A DNA stretch of 64,000 nucleotides from NCBI GenBank assembly GCA_050248155.1, contig JBFWSW010000016.1, positions 1-64,000 on the forward strand, given 5' to 3'. The notes beneath the pieces are model-generated. The model did no database searches, had not been told where the DNA came from, and saw only the letters and a program-made list of their open reading frames with translations. Positions 43,117 to 51,862 of this stretch are shown here, piece after piece (position 1 is the stretch's first letter; the number at the start of each line of letters is the position of its first letter). The translations under genes were made by a program, and so were the position numbers. This stretch comes from VFMC01 sp050248155 (lineage in GTDB: Bacteria > Actinomycetota > Acidimicrobiia > Acidimicrobiales > Ilumatobacteraceae).

Positions 43117-45879
43117 GTGAGGCGCCGGTCCCGAACCGAGGACGCCACGGTTGGCGAGGCGGCGTCCGTGCCCGATCGCTCCCCCGTCGCCCTCGTGGGG
43201 TCCGACGTCGCCGGGCGCATCGTCTCGTGGAACGCCGCCGCGGCCAAGCTGCTCGGCTGGCAGTACACCGAGGTGGCCGGGCGCCACGTGTCCGAGATCT
43301 TCGGGCGGGACGTCGCGGTCGGAGCCGGCGTCGACCGATCGCACGTGCGGGCGGCCACATCGTTCGGCTCGACCCTCGACGTCGAGGTGCTGACCGACGG
43401 CGAACCGGCCGACGCGCTTGGCGGTGCGGTGTTCGCCGTGCTCCCGCTCCGGCGCGCCGGGACGCGCGTCGAGACCGACTCCAGCCCGCGCGTGCACAGC
43501 TGGGCCGAGGCAGCGACCGTCATCCAGGAGGTCGGTCGTCAGGCGACCGGTCCCGTGCAATGCCTCACCGTCGGCTTGATCGGGGTGACGGCGATCAACC
43601 GCGGCTACAGCCGGTCGACCGGCGACGCGGTGCTGCGTGAGGTGCTCGTCCGCCTGACCCGCCTGGCCGGCACGCGTGGGCGGGCGATCCGGATCGCGGG
43701 CACGCAGTTCCTCGTGATCGCGCCCGACGCCGAGCACCTCGACGGCGAGCGCGTCGTGAACGAGCTCGCTTTGCCGATCGACACCCAGCTCGGGCCCGTC
43801 CGCATCGGATCGTGCATCGGTACGGCGACCGGCGAGCCCCGATCTGCCTACGTCCTGCTCGACCAGGCCGACGCGTCCATCCGTCGTGCGGCGTCGCGTG
43901 GCGTCGGCGCCGTGGACCGGGCGCCGCAGGACGGGCCCGTGACGGAGTCCCGCCACCCGCGGCTGAGCAGCCTGCTGATCGACGCGGTGGCCAAGCGCGA
44001 GATCGGCGTACGGTTCCAGCCCATCCTCGACCTGCAGACCGGTGAGGTCGTCGAGCTCGAGGTGCTCGCCCGATGGACCTCCGACGAGCTCGGCATCGTC
44101 GACCCCCACGCGTTCATCGAGGCGGCCGAGGACGCCGGCCTCATCCACGAGCTCGGTCGGTCGGTGCTCGACGGGGCGCTGGACGCGGTCGCGGCCCAGC
44201 GGGCAGCAGGGCGCTGGCGGGGCGTGCGGGTCTCGGTGAACCTGTCGGCGGTGCAGCTCGCGCACCCGGACGTCGTCGGCCGCATCACCCATGCGCTGAC
44301 CAGTCGTTCGCTGTCCGGCGACGCGCTCGTGGTCGAGCTGACCGAGACCAAGCCGGTGTCGACGACCGGACCGGCGGCTGCGAACATGCGCGCCCTGCGC
44401 CAGCTCGGCGTCCGCATCGCCGTCGACGACTTCGGGACGGGCTGCGCCAACATGTCGTACCTGCGCGACCTGCCGGTCGACACGATCAAGATCGACCGCC
44501 GCTTCGTCGCCGGTGTCAGCAGCAGCCTCGCCGACGCGGCGGTGATCCGCTCGATCATGTCGGTGGCGAACGACCTGCGCATCGACGTCATCGCCGAGGG
44601 CGTCGAGACCCTCGAGCAGCACCTCGCCCTCGTCCGTCTCGGTTGCCCTGCGGCGCAGGGCTTCTTGTACGCGACACCGAAGCCTGCCGACGAGCTGCAA
44701 CTCGACGACTTGCTGCCCCGCTCCGAGCCCGACGGGACGGTCCCCTTCCCGGACGACGAACCGGCCCGGCTGCGCGCGGTGCTGACCGCCGATCTCCTCG
44801 ACACCCCGCCAGAGCCCGAGTTCGACGGCATCGCGATCGAGGCGGCGGCGCTGTGCGATGCGCCGATGGCGATGGTGAACCTCGTCGACGCCGACCGGCA
44901 GTGGGCCAAGGCGAGCGTGGGCACCGACATCGTGAGCCTCGCGCGCACGCAGTCGCTGTGCGCGCACACGATCTGCTCCGACGCGGTGCTCGAGGTGCCC
45001 GACGCTCGGTCCGACCGCCGCTTCGTCGACATGCCGATCGTGCAGGGCGAGCCACACGTGGTCTTCTACGCCGGAGCACCCATGCGGGGAACCGGTGGCG
45101 ACCGGTACGGCACGGTGTGCGTCATGGACGTGCGCGCTCGATCGTTGACGGACGAGCAGCGTGCAGGTCTCGCCCGCCTCGCCCACCGGGCCGCACAGCT
45201 CGTCGAGCTGCGACAGCGGACGAGCGAGTCCCGCCGCGCGCTGACCGAGCTGCAGATCGTGACGGACGAGCGGGACGCGGCGCACGCATCGCTGCGCCAC
45301 GAGGTGACCCACGACCCGTTGACCGGTGCGCTCAACCGACCGGCCTTCATGCATCGACTCGCGGCCGCGCTCACCGGCGCCGAACGCGACACACCTGCCG
45401 GCGGCGTCACGCTCGTGATGTGCGACGTCGACCACCTCGGCCTGATCAACGACACCCTCGGCCATGCCATCGGCGACCGGGTGCTCCAGACGGTCGCGAG
45501 CCGCATCGCTGCGTGCACGCGCAGCACGGAGTCGACCGCTCGGATGGGCGGCGACGAGTTCGCCGTGCTCGTGCCCACCGGCGACAGCACCGTGATCGAC
45601 GCGCTCGTGCGTCGGATGATCGAACACAGCGGCGAGCCGATCAACATCGACGGGCTCGCCGAGATCACGCCCTCGATCTCGGTGGGCTTCGCCGTGCGCA
45701 CCGAACGGGCGTATCCCGACTCATTGCTGCTCGACGCCGATCACGCGCTCCGCCAGGCAAAGCAGCTGGGAGGTGGTCGGGCGGTGCGCTTCGAAGGTCA
45801 CAGCTCCCTCGGTGCTCACGGCGCGGCCGGTCTCGGAGTCGAGCTGATCGCCTGGCCCGGCACGGTCACCCAGGAGTGA
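43117..45879 (+). CDS. PAS / degenerate GGDEF / EAL-like / GAF / GGDEF multidomain protein, 920 aa
   Basis: Unusual order. PAS (about 20-95); a degenerate GGDEF (about 130-265) whose signature is AGTQF at 194-198, so inactive; an EAL domain (about 285-530) whose motif is EVL (315-317), with DDFGTGCAN, KIDRRFV and AEGVE kept; a GAF domain (about 565-710); and an intact GGDEF at the C-terminus (about 755-900, RMGGDEFAVL). So the cyclase is likely active, while the phosphodiesterase is uncertain because of A-to-V in EAL. No membrane segment. GTG at 43117. Confidence 0.9.
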   Translation: MRRRSRTEDATVGEAASVPDRSPVALVGSDVAGRIVSWNAAAAKLLGWQYTEVAGRHVSEIFGRDVAVGAGVDRSHVRAATSFGSTLDVEVLTDGEPADALGGAVFAVLPLRRAGTRVETDSSPRVHSWAEAATVIQEVGRQATGPVQCLTVGLIGVTAINRGYSRSTGDAVLREVLVRLTRLAGTRGRAIRIAGTQFLVIAPDAEHLDGERVVNELALPIDTQLGPVRIGSCIGTATGEPRSAYVLLDQADASIRRAASRGVGAVDRAPQDGPVTESRHPRLSSLLIDAVAKREIGVRFQPILDLQTGEVVELEVLARWTSDELGIVDPHAFIEAAEDAGLIHELGRSVLDGALDAVAAQRAAGRWRGVRVSVNLSAVQLAHPDVVGRITHALTSRSLSGDALVVELTETKPVSTTGPAAANMRALRQLGVRIAVDDFGTGCANMSYLRDLPVDTIKIDRRFVAGVSSSLADAAVIRSIMSVANDLRIDVIAEGVETLEQHLALVRLGCPAAQGFLYATPKPADELQLDDLLPRSEPDGTVPFPDDEPARLRAVLTADLLDTPPEPEFDGIAIEAAALCDAPMAMVNLVDADRQWAKASVGTDIVSLARTQSLCAHTICSDAVLEVPDARSDRRFVDMPIVQGEPHVVFYAGAPMRGTGGDRYGTVCVMDVRARSLTDEQRAGLARLAHRAAQLVELRQRTSESRRALTELQIVTDERDAAHASLRHEVTHDPLTGALNRPAFMHRLAAALTGAERDTPAGGVTLVMCDVDHLGLINDTLGHAIGDRVLQTVASRIAACTRSTESTARMGGDEFAVLVPTGDSTVIDALVRRMIEHSGEPINIDGLAEITPSISVGFAVRTERAYPDSLLLDADHALRQAKQLGGGRAVRFEGHSSLGAHGAAGLGVELIAWPGTVTQE

Positions 45880-45898
45880 CCGACCAGGCTGCGGCTGG

Positions 45899-47926
45899 TC
45901 AGCTCCACCAGCCGTTGACGTCGACGACGACGTGGGCCGACGAGCTGGCGAACAGGCACAGCTGACCGGTGCCCGACAGCGGCAACAGGCCACCGGTGGA
46001 CACCGCCTTCGTCGGGTCGTAGTTCACGTTCGAGGTCGTCGGCCGGTCGCCACAGGGGAAGGCCGTGAGGAAGCCGGCGCCGGTCGCATCGGTGACGGCG
46101 ATGTTCACCGAGACCGCCTTCACACCGGACGGGACGCCTCGGCGGCCGGCGACCTGCAGCACGATCGTCTGGCCCGATCCGACGCGGCGTCCTGCGGTGC
46201 CTGCGTTCAGGTCGGCGCTGCGCGACTCGCGGGTGTCGGTGAAGCGGAAGGGGGCGGTCGTCGTGAACGCGGTCGAGGTGCTCGTGAGGTAGCCGGTCGC
46301 GTCGACCACGAGGTCGACGGCGTTCAGGCTGAAGAAGCACACGGTGCCGTCGGCGGCGACCGGGCTGATGACGAGGTTCGGGCGCACCTGACCGGGCTTC
46401 GGGTTGAGGGCCGCAGCGAGGGGCCGAGGCTGGTCGCACGGGTAGGCGGTGACGAAGCCGTCCGTGGCAGCGTCCACGGAGGTGACGTTCATGACGACGG
46501 CCTTCGAGCCGGCCGGGACGCCGCCTCGGCCCGCCACCTGCAGCGCCACGGTCTGGCCCGCGGCGAGGCGGCTCGAGCCGCCGAGGCCCTCGCGGGTGTC
46601 CATCAGGCGCACCGGCACGATCGAGGCGAAGCGAGCGCTGCCCTGTGAGGTGTAGACACCGTTGACGTCGATCACCAGGTCGGTGTCGACCGGAGAGAAC
46701 ACGCACAGCCCGCCGTCGGCATCGAGGGGCACGCTCGCCGCGTTGGGCACCGTGTCGCCTGCGGCGAAGTTCACCGTCGAGGCAACCGGACGATCGGCCG
46801 AGCAGTTCCACACCGTCAGGTAGCCGGCACCCGCTGTCTGCGTCGCGGTGAAGTTCGCGCTGATCGCCTTGGCCTTGGCCGGCACGCCCGCCACGCCGGC
46901 GATCTGGACACGAACCTGCTGCTGGCCGGCGAGGCGGCCGGCGCCGAACCCGTCACGGGTGTCGGTGACGCGCACCGGCGTCATCGGCTGGAAGGTCAGC
47001 CCGGTCGCCGAGGGGGCCGCGGTCGGCACGACGACGGGGGCTGCGGAGCCGCCGGCGGACGTCGGGTCGATCGTGAAGCTCCACGACACCGTCCGCGCCT
47101 GGGTCGTCACCGTCGCGGTGTACCGACCGGGGGCGAGCGGGTTGCGGGGCATCGCGATGACCGTGCTGTCACCCTGCAGCAGCGACTTGGCCACACCATC
47201 GGTGTTGCCCGACCACAGCGCACAGGTCTCGACCGCACCGTCGGGCCCGGTGATCGCGGCGCTCACCGAGCCCGTCACCGGCTCGGGCATCATCGCGAGC
47301 AGTGGCAGTCCGGCGGGAGCGGTGCCCCACCCGCAGTACGTCCGCGGATCGGGGGTCTCGGCGATGAAGCGGTCGAGGCTCGTGGTCGACCCGTCGCCGG
47401 GGAACAGGATCGGCGCGGTGCGTGGAGCGGCGGGCCCGAGACCACGGATGACGTCGAGCGTCGCGCCCGACTTCCACGGGGCGGTCGCAGCGTCGTCGCA
47501 CTTGCCGAAGCCGACCGTGGTGAGGTTGGGCCGCAGCACGCCCATCGCGTGGAACGGGCCGGTCATCCACAGCTCGACGTGGGACCGCTCGGTCTGCTCG
47601 AAGACCGACGACACGGCGACGTTGCCGCTGTTGCCGGCCTCGTCACCCGCGGTGGTGTACCCCGGCTTGCCCGGCAGCTCGTCGTGTGACATGCCGTTCT
47701 GCAGCATGTAGCAGGAGTGCTGGTAGGCGCCGGCCGACATCGCCGGGTCCTCGGTGACCGGGTCGAGGCCGGCGATCGCCCGGTACTGGTTCACGGTCGA
47801 CAGCCAGTCGTCGCCCGCCGGCGACGACGCGGAAGCGGACGCGGCGTGGATCGCCGGGAGGACGGTGGCAGCGGCAACGGCGGCGACGAGGCAACGGCGG
47901 ACGATGGCGGTGCGGTGGAAGTCCAT
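45899..47926 (-). CDS. secreted CAP/SCP-domain protein with three C-terminal beta repeats, 675 aa
   Basis: Signal peptide (about 1-32: RRCLVAAVAAATVLPAIHAASA). A CAP/SCP-like domain follows (about 40-155) with NQYRAIAGLDPVTEDPAM, GMSHDELPGKPGY and HAMGVLRPNLTTVGFG. After a low-complexity linker, three units of about 115-125 residues start with P-V/F-R-x-x-DTR and repeat VAG-x-x-GVP...NVT/NIA...GFLT-PC...VVDVNG (starts near 318, 437 and 560). Disulfide and wall-surface function is suggested. The function is unknown. No sortase motif seen. Confidence 0.85.
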   Translation of the reverse strand: MDFHRTAIVRRCLVAAVAAATVLPAIHAASASASSPAGDDWLSTVNQYRAIAGLDPVTEDPAMSAGAYQHSCYMLQNGMSHDELPGKPGYTTAGDEAGNSGNVAVSSVFEQTERSHVELWMTGPFHAMGVLRPNLTTVGFGKCDDAATAPWKSGATLDVIRGLGPAAPRTAPILFPGDGSTTSLDRFIAETPDPRTYCGWGTAPAGLPLLAMMPEPVTGSVSAAITGPDGAVETCALWSGNTDGVAKSLLQGDSTVIAMPRNPLAPGRYTATVTTQARTVSWSFTIDPTSAGGSAAPVVVPTAAPSATGLTFQPMTPVRVTDTRDGFGAGRLAGQQQVRVQIAGVAGVPAKAKAISANFTATQTAGAGYLTVWNCSADRPVASTVNFAAGDTVPNAASVPLDADGGLCVFSPVDTDLVIDVNGVYTSQGSARFASIVPVRLMDTREGLGGSSRLAAGQTVALQVAGRGGVPAGSKAVVMNVTSVDAATDGFVTAYPCDQPRPLAAALNPKPGQVRPNLVISPVAADGTVCFFSLNAVDLVVDATGYLTSTSTAFTTTAPFRFTDTRESRSADLNAGTAGRRVGSGQTIVLQVAGRRGVPSGVKAVSVNIAVTDATGAGFLTAFPCGDRPTTSNVNYDPTKAVSTGGLLPLSGTGQLCLFASSSAHVVVDVNGWWS

Positions 47927-48010
47927 GCTTAGGCATCGACGTCCTGGTCAGGATCGACATGGACGCACTGCACCGCGCGCCTAGACGATCCGTCCTTGTT
48001 GCCCGGAGCT

Positions 48011-48086
48011 GCTGGATCAGCTCCCTACTTGGATCGGAGGAGCTGGATCAGCTCCCTACTTGGATCGGAGGAGCTGGATCAGCTCC
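48011..48086. repeat. 31-base tandem repeat with internal hairpin, across the 3' end of the LuxR-fusion gene
   Basis: Two exact 31-base copies, 48025-48055 and 48056-48086, follow a partial copy at 48011-48024. Each contains a 7-base inverted repeat GGAGCTG/CAGCTCC with a GAT loop (48039-48055 and 48070-48086). The second copy is the gene's last ten codons and stop; the first lies just past the stop. So the end of the gene has been duplicated downstream, carrying the hairpin with it. A terminator role is possible but there is no U-run. Confidence 0.85.
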
Positions 48087-50062
48087 TCTTGGGAGTGCAC
48101 CCCGAGCCGCTGGAAGATGACGCTGAGGTGGTTCCGGACGGTGCTCTGGCTGAGGTAGAGCGCCCGGGCGATGCTCGGCACCCGCTCGCCCGCCAGCAGG
48201 CGCCGTAGCACCTCGAGCTGGCGGGTCGACAGCTTCTCCGACTCCGACATGAGGTCGATCTCGGGGGTCTGGTCGCGGGCGACCTTCAGCATGTCGAGCA
48301 GCACTGCGTCGATCTGGCGGCCGACGGAGCTGACCGTGTCGCGGCGGCGCTTGATCGCGGCACGGACCCGCGACACCAGGTCGCGCGGCGCGAACGGCTT
48401 GATGATGTAGTCGTCGGCCCCGATGAGGAAGGCCTCGGCCTTGTCGGCCGCCTCGACGCTGGTGGTGAGCATCACGATGGTGCAGCCCCGGGTCTCGGCC
48501 TGGGCGCGCAGCTCCTTGCAGACCTCGAGCCCGTTCATGCCCGGCATGTGCAGGTCGAGCAGGACGCAGCTCGGCTGCAGCCGGCGGGCCATGGTGACGC
48601 CGGCCGCACCGCTGCCGGCTTCCTCGACGACGAACCCGGCCGCGGTGAGGCTCATCTGGGCGAGCTGCCGGACGTCGGCGGCGTCGTCGACGACGAGCAC
48701 CACCTCGTTCTGCAACAGCGAGCCGGTGTCGTCCGAGGGCGCCACGGCCAGCAGCCGCTCCCCTGCTGCGTCCGCGGCGATGAGACGGCCGATCTCGTCG
48801 GGATCGGTCGGCGTGGCGACGAGGAAGCCCTGGGCCAGGTCGCAGCCGAGCGAGCGCAGCCGTTCGAGCTGCTCGGCGGTCTCGACGCCCTCGGCGACGA
48901 CCTCCCGCTGCATCGCGTGGGCGAGGCTGATGACCGACGCGACGATCGCGCTGTGCTCACCGTGGATCCCGAGCCCGTCGATGAACGACCGGTCGATCTT
49001 CACCTCGTCGATGGGCAGGCGGTGCAGGTACTCGAGCGACGAGTACCCGGTGCCGAAGTCGTCGATCGACACCGACAGGCCCATGCGCTTCAGCTGGCGC
49101 AGGACCTCGACGGTCGTCTCGATGTCGTCCATCACGGTCGTCTCGGTCAGCTCGATGCAGAGCGCCGACGCGGGCAGGCCGGTGTCGGTGAGGCACGACC
49201 GCACGAGGTCGGCGAGACCAGCCCGGAACTGCCGGGCCGAGACGTTGACCGCCACGGTCAGCGAGCTGCGCGGGTACTCGTTCCGCCAGGCGGCAGCCTG
49301 ACGGCACGCCTCACACAGCACCCAGGCACCGATGTCGACGATGAGCCCGCTCGATTCGGCGACGTGGATGAACTCGTTGGGCCCGATGACGCCGACATCG
49401 GGATCGTGCCAGCGCAACAGCGCCTCGACGCCGACGATGCGGTCGGTGGTGAGCGACACCTTCGGCTGGTAGACGAGGCGGAACTCCTCGTGCGCGACGG
49501 CTCGGCGCAGCGCCTCGATCTGCGCGTCGGCTCGTTGCAGATCGACGTCGAAGAACTGATGGCGGCCCGGTCCGAGCTCCTGCGCTCGGCGAAGGGCCGC
49601 CTCGGCGTCGAGCACCAGTTGCTCCGCGTCGGCGGATTCGTCCGTGAGCGAGATGCCTGCGCTGACGCTCACCTGCACCGACCAGTCACCGATCGACAGC
49701 GGCTGCGACAACGACTCGGTCAGGCGCCGGGCGATCCCACCCGCAGCAGCGGCATCGGGCACCGCCTCGCACAGCACCAGGTAGAGGTTGCCACCCATCC
49801 GGGTCACGGCAGCGGCCTTCGTGTCGTGCTCGCGCACCGATCCGCCCAGCCGTTCCGCCAGCACCGCGAGCACCTCGTCGCCCGCGTCGTAGCCGAAGTC
49901 CTCGTTGACCTTGTGGAAGCTGTCGACGTCGAGCGCGAACACGGCGACGCCCCACTGCTGCCGTTGTGCGAGTGCCAGGGCCCGGTGCACCGACTCCATG
50001 AACGCGGGACGATCGGCCAGCCGGGCCGTCTGTACGTTGCTCGTCGGACCGTCGCGGCTCAT
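48056..50062 (-). CDS. degenerate GGDEF-EAL-receiver-LuxR fusion protein, 668 aa
   Basis: Four domains in order. Degenerate GGDEF (about 10-170) with GGNLY at 90-94 in place of GGDEF. Intact EAL (about 185-430: VGVEALLRW 213-215, NVSARQF, IELTETTVM, DDFGTGYSSLEYL, AEGVE). REC domain (about 455-575) with phospho-Asp503 (LLDLHMPG) and Lys in IIKPF. LuxR/NarL HTH (about 605-668: LSTRQLEVLRRLLAGERVPSIARALYLSQSTVRNHL). It joins c-di-GMP hydrolysis to a phospho-controlled DNA-binding output. It starts inside the stop of a free receiver gene (ATGA overlap). Confidence 0.93.
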   Translation of the reverse strand: MSRDGPTSNVQTARLADRPAFMESVHRALALAQRQQWGVAVFALDVDSFHKVNEDFGYDAGDEVLAVLAERLGGSVREHDTKAAAVTRMGGNLYLVLCEAVPDAAAAGGIARRLTESLSQPLSIGDWSVQVSVSAGISLTDESADAEQLVLDAEAALRRAQELGPGRHQFFDVDLQRADAQIEALRRAVAHEEFRLVYQPKVSLTTDRIVGVEALLRWHDPDVGVIGPNEFIHVAESSGLIVDIGAWVLCEACRQAAAWRNEYPRSSLTVAVNVSARQFRAGLADLVRSCLTDTGLPASALCIELTETTVMDDIETTVEVLRQLKRMGLSVSIDDFGTGYSSLEYLHRLPIDEVKIDRSFIDGLGIHGEHSAIVASVISLAHAMQREVVAEGVETAEQLERLRSLGCDLAQGFLVATPTDPDEIGRLIAADAAGERLLAVAPSDDTGSLLQNEVVLVVDDAADVRQLAQMSLTAAGFVVEEAGSGAAGVTMARRLQPSCVLLDLHMPGMNGLEVCKELRAQAETRGCTIVMLTTSVEAADKAEAFLIGADDYIIKPFAPRDLVSRVRAAIKRRRDTVSSVGRQIDAVLLDMLKVARDQTPEIDLMSESEKLSTRQLEVLRRLLAGERVPSIARALYLSQSTVRNHLSVIFQRLGVHSQEELIQLLRSK

Positions 50063-50445
50063 CGAACGGACTCGTCGTCGAGCAGCCGCGAGATGAGCGC
50101 GACGAGCTCGGGGATCTTGAACGGCTTCATGACATGCTGAACGACGCCGTCGATCGACGTCGCGCTGTCGGGCGGCAACGAACCCGAGACGACGACGATC
50201 GGCGGGAGCTCTCCCGCTGCACGGTCGCGCAGGTGCTCGACGAGCTCGGGCCCGGTCATGTCGCCGAGGTAGCCGTCGAGGAGCACGAGGCTCGGCGGGT
50301 GGTCGGCGAAGGTGTCGAGCGCCTCGCGCCCGTTGCGCGCGACGGTGAGGGCGACGTGCGGGAAGTAGCGCTCGAAGATCGTGACCATCAGCGACCGATT
50401 CGCCTGATCGTCCTCGACGTAGAGCACCCCGTTGTCGGCGGGCAT
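50059..50445 (-). CDS. single-domain response regulator (receiver only), 128 aa
   Basis: Receiver domain: acidic pocket VEDD near 10-13, phospho-Asp57 (VLLDGYLGD), conserved Ser in VVVSGSL and Lys in MKPFKIPEL. No output domain. It can act as a phosphate shuttle or sink in the relay. ATG at 50445 is preceded by GGAGGTGA; in-frame GTGs further up are less supported. Overlaps the GGDEF-EAL-REC-LuxR gene (ATGA), so they are translated together. Confidence 0.88.
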   Translation of the reverse strand: MPADNGVLYVEDDQANRSLMVTIFERYFPHVALTVARNGREALDTFADHPPSLVLLDGYLGDMTGPELVEHLRDRAAGELPPIVVVSGSLPPDSATSIDGVVQHVMKPFKIPELVALISRLLDDESVR

Positions 50446-50580
50446 GCCGGCATTCACCTCCTCGACGCGCCCTCGCGGTGGATCGACACGACCCAAGGCC
50501 TGATCTCAGCGTAGAGCCGGACACCGCGGAGGGCTGGGATCCTCACGCCGGAGCGACATGCCTCGGTACGCTCGACGGCG

Positions 50581-51807
50581 ATGCTCGTCGACCGGCTCCG
50601 CCCGTGGAGGACGTCGCCGATCATGGTGATCGACGACCAGGAGCCCAACCTGCTCCTGCTGTCGCGCGTGCTCGAAGCCGCCGGGGCCGAGAACGTCGAG
50701 TGCTACAGCGAGCCTCGACTCGCCCTCGCGGCCGCCGAGGCGAGCCAACCTCATCTCGTCATCCTCGATCTGCACATGCCTCAGATGGACGGCTTCGCCG
50801 TGATGGACGCGCTCCTCGCGCGGCTGGCGCCCGACGACGTGATGCCGATCATCGTCGTCACGGCCGACAGCACCGCGGCCGCGCGCGAGCGTGCGCTCGG
50901 AGCGGGCGCCAAGGACTTCCTCACCAAGCCCTTCGACGCGACCGAGGTGGTGCTACGAGTGGCCAACCTGCTCCAGTCGCGCGCGCTCCACAGCGGTCTG
51001 CGTCGGCACAACGCCGCGCTGGCCGCCGAGCTGAAGGCCCGCGACGAGTCGTTCGAACGGCGTGCCCATGTCGCCGAGCGGCGCGAGCAGATCACGTCGG
51101 CGCTCGCGCCCGACGCGCTGCGCACGGTCTTCCAGCCGATGGTCGACCTCGCGGCGGGACAGGTGGTCGGTGTCGAGGCGCTGAGCCGGTTCCGCTCGAA
51201 GCTGCTGCCGACTCCCGACCTCTGGTTCGACGAGGCGCACCGGGTCGGCCTCGGCCGCCCGCTCGAGCTCGCGGCCGTGCGATCCGCCCTGTCGCAGATC
51301 GAGCTCCTTCCCCCGCACCTGTTCGTCTCGGTCAACCTGTCGCCCGATGCCGTCATGGATCCCGCGTTGCCCGATCAGCTGCCGGCGGGCGTGTTGGGCC
51401 GACTGGTCATCGAGATCACGGAGCACGCCCGCACCAGCAGCACCCGCGCGCTCGTCGAGGTGCTCGACGGGCTGCGCTCGGCCGGCGCCCGGATCGCGGT
51501 GGACGACACCGGCGCCGGCTTCGCCGGTCTCAAGCAGATCCTCGAGCTCTCACCGCAGATCATCAAGCTCGATGTCGCGCTGACGCGCGGCATCGACCAC
51601 GACCCCGTGCGCCGCTCGATGACGCGGTGCCTGCTGGCGTTCGCGAACGAGATCGGCGCGCTCATCGTCGCCGAGGGCGTCGAGACCGCCGAAGAGCTGT
51701 CGACCCTGCGCGAGCTGGGCGTGACGCTCGGCCAGGGATATCACCTCGCGAAGCCGGTGCCCGCAGAGGAGCTCGGACCGATCGTCGCCCGCAACCTGCT
51801 CGCCTGA
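50581..51807 (+). CDS. receiver-EAL protein (c-di-GMP phosphodiesterase), 408 aa
   Basis: REC domain (about 12-130) with phospho-Asp63 (VILDLHMPQMDG) and Lys in LTKPFD, linker coiled coil (about 140-170), then an EAL domain (about 170-405): VVGVEALSRF (EAL 199-201), NLSPDAVM, IEITEHAR, DDTGAGFAGL, IKLDVALT and AEGVE. DDFG is DDTG here; other metal residues are kept. The receiver likely switches hydrolysis of c-di-GMP by the relay. Divergent from the free receiver, with 135 bases between their starts. Confidence 0.92.
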   Translation: MLVDRLRPWRTSPIMVIDDQEPNLLLLSRVLEAAGAENVECYSEPRLALAAAEASQPHLVILDLHMPQMDGFAVMDALLARLAPDDVMPIIVVTADSTAAARERALGAGAKDFLTKPFDATEVVLRVANLLQSRALHSGLRRHNAALAAELKARDESFERRAHVAERREQITSALAPDALRTVFQPMVDLAAGQVVGVEALSRFRSKLLPTPDLWFDEAHRVGLGRPLELAAVRSALSQIELLPPHLFVSVNLSPDAVMDPALPDQLPAGVLGRLVIEITEHARTSSTRALVEVLDGLRSAGARIAVDDTGAGFAGLKQILELSPQIIKLDVALTRGIDHDPVRRSMTRCLLAFANEIGALIVAEGVETAEELSTLRELGVTLGQGYHLAKPVPAEELGPIVARNLLA

Positions 51808-51862
51808 CCGCTCGATCGAGGCGACGTTTGCCCCGCCGGCGCACGCGGGTAACGCTGTGCCG

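Noticed and set aside
43080..43122. Short ATG frame before the multidomain GGDEF gene
   Set aside because: Only 13 codons, no conservation evidence; the GTG at 43117 starts the real gene.
43006..45627. 873-codon minus-strand frame opposite the PAS/GGDEF/EAL/GAF/GGDEF gene
   Set aside because: Composition is that of a GC-rich shadow, and the plus-strand protein has complete domains.
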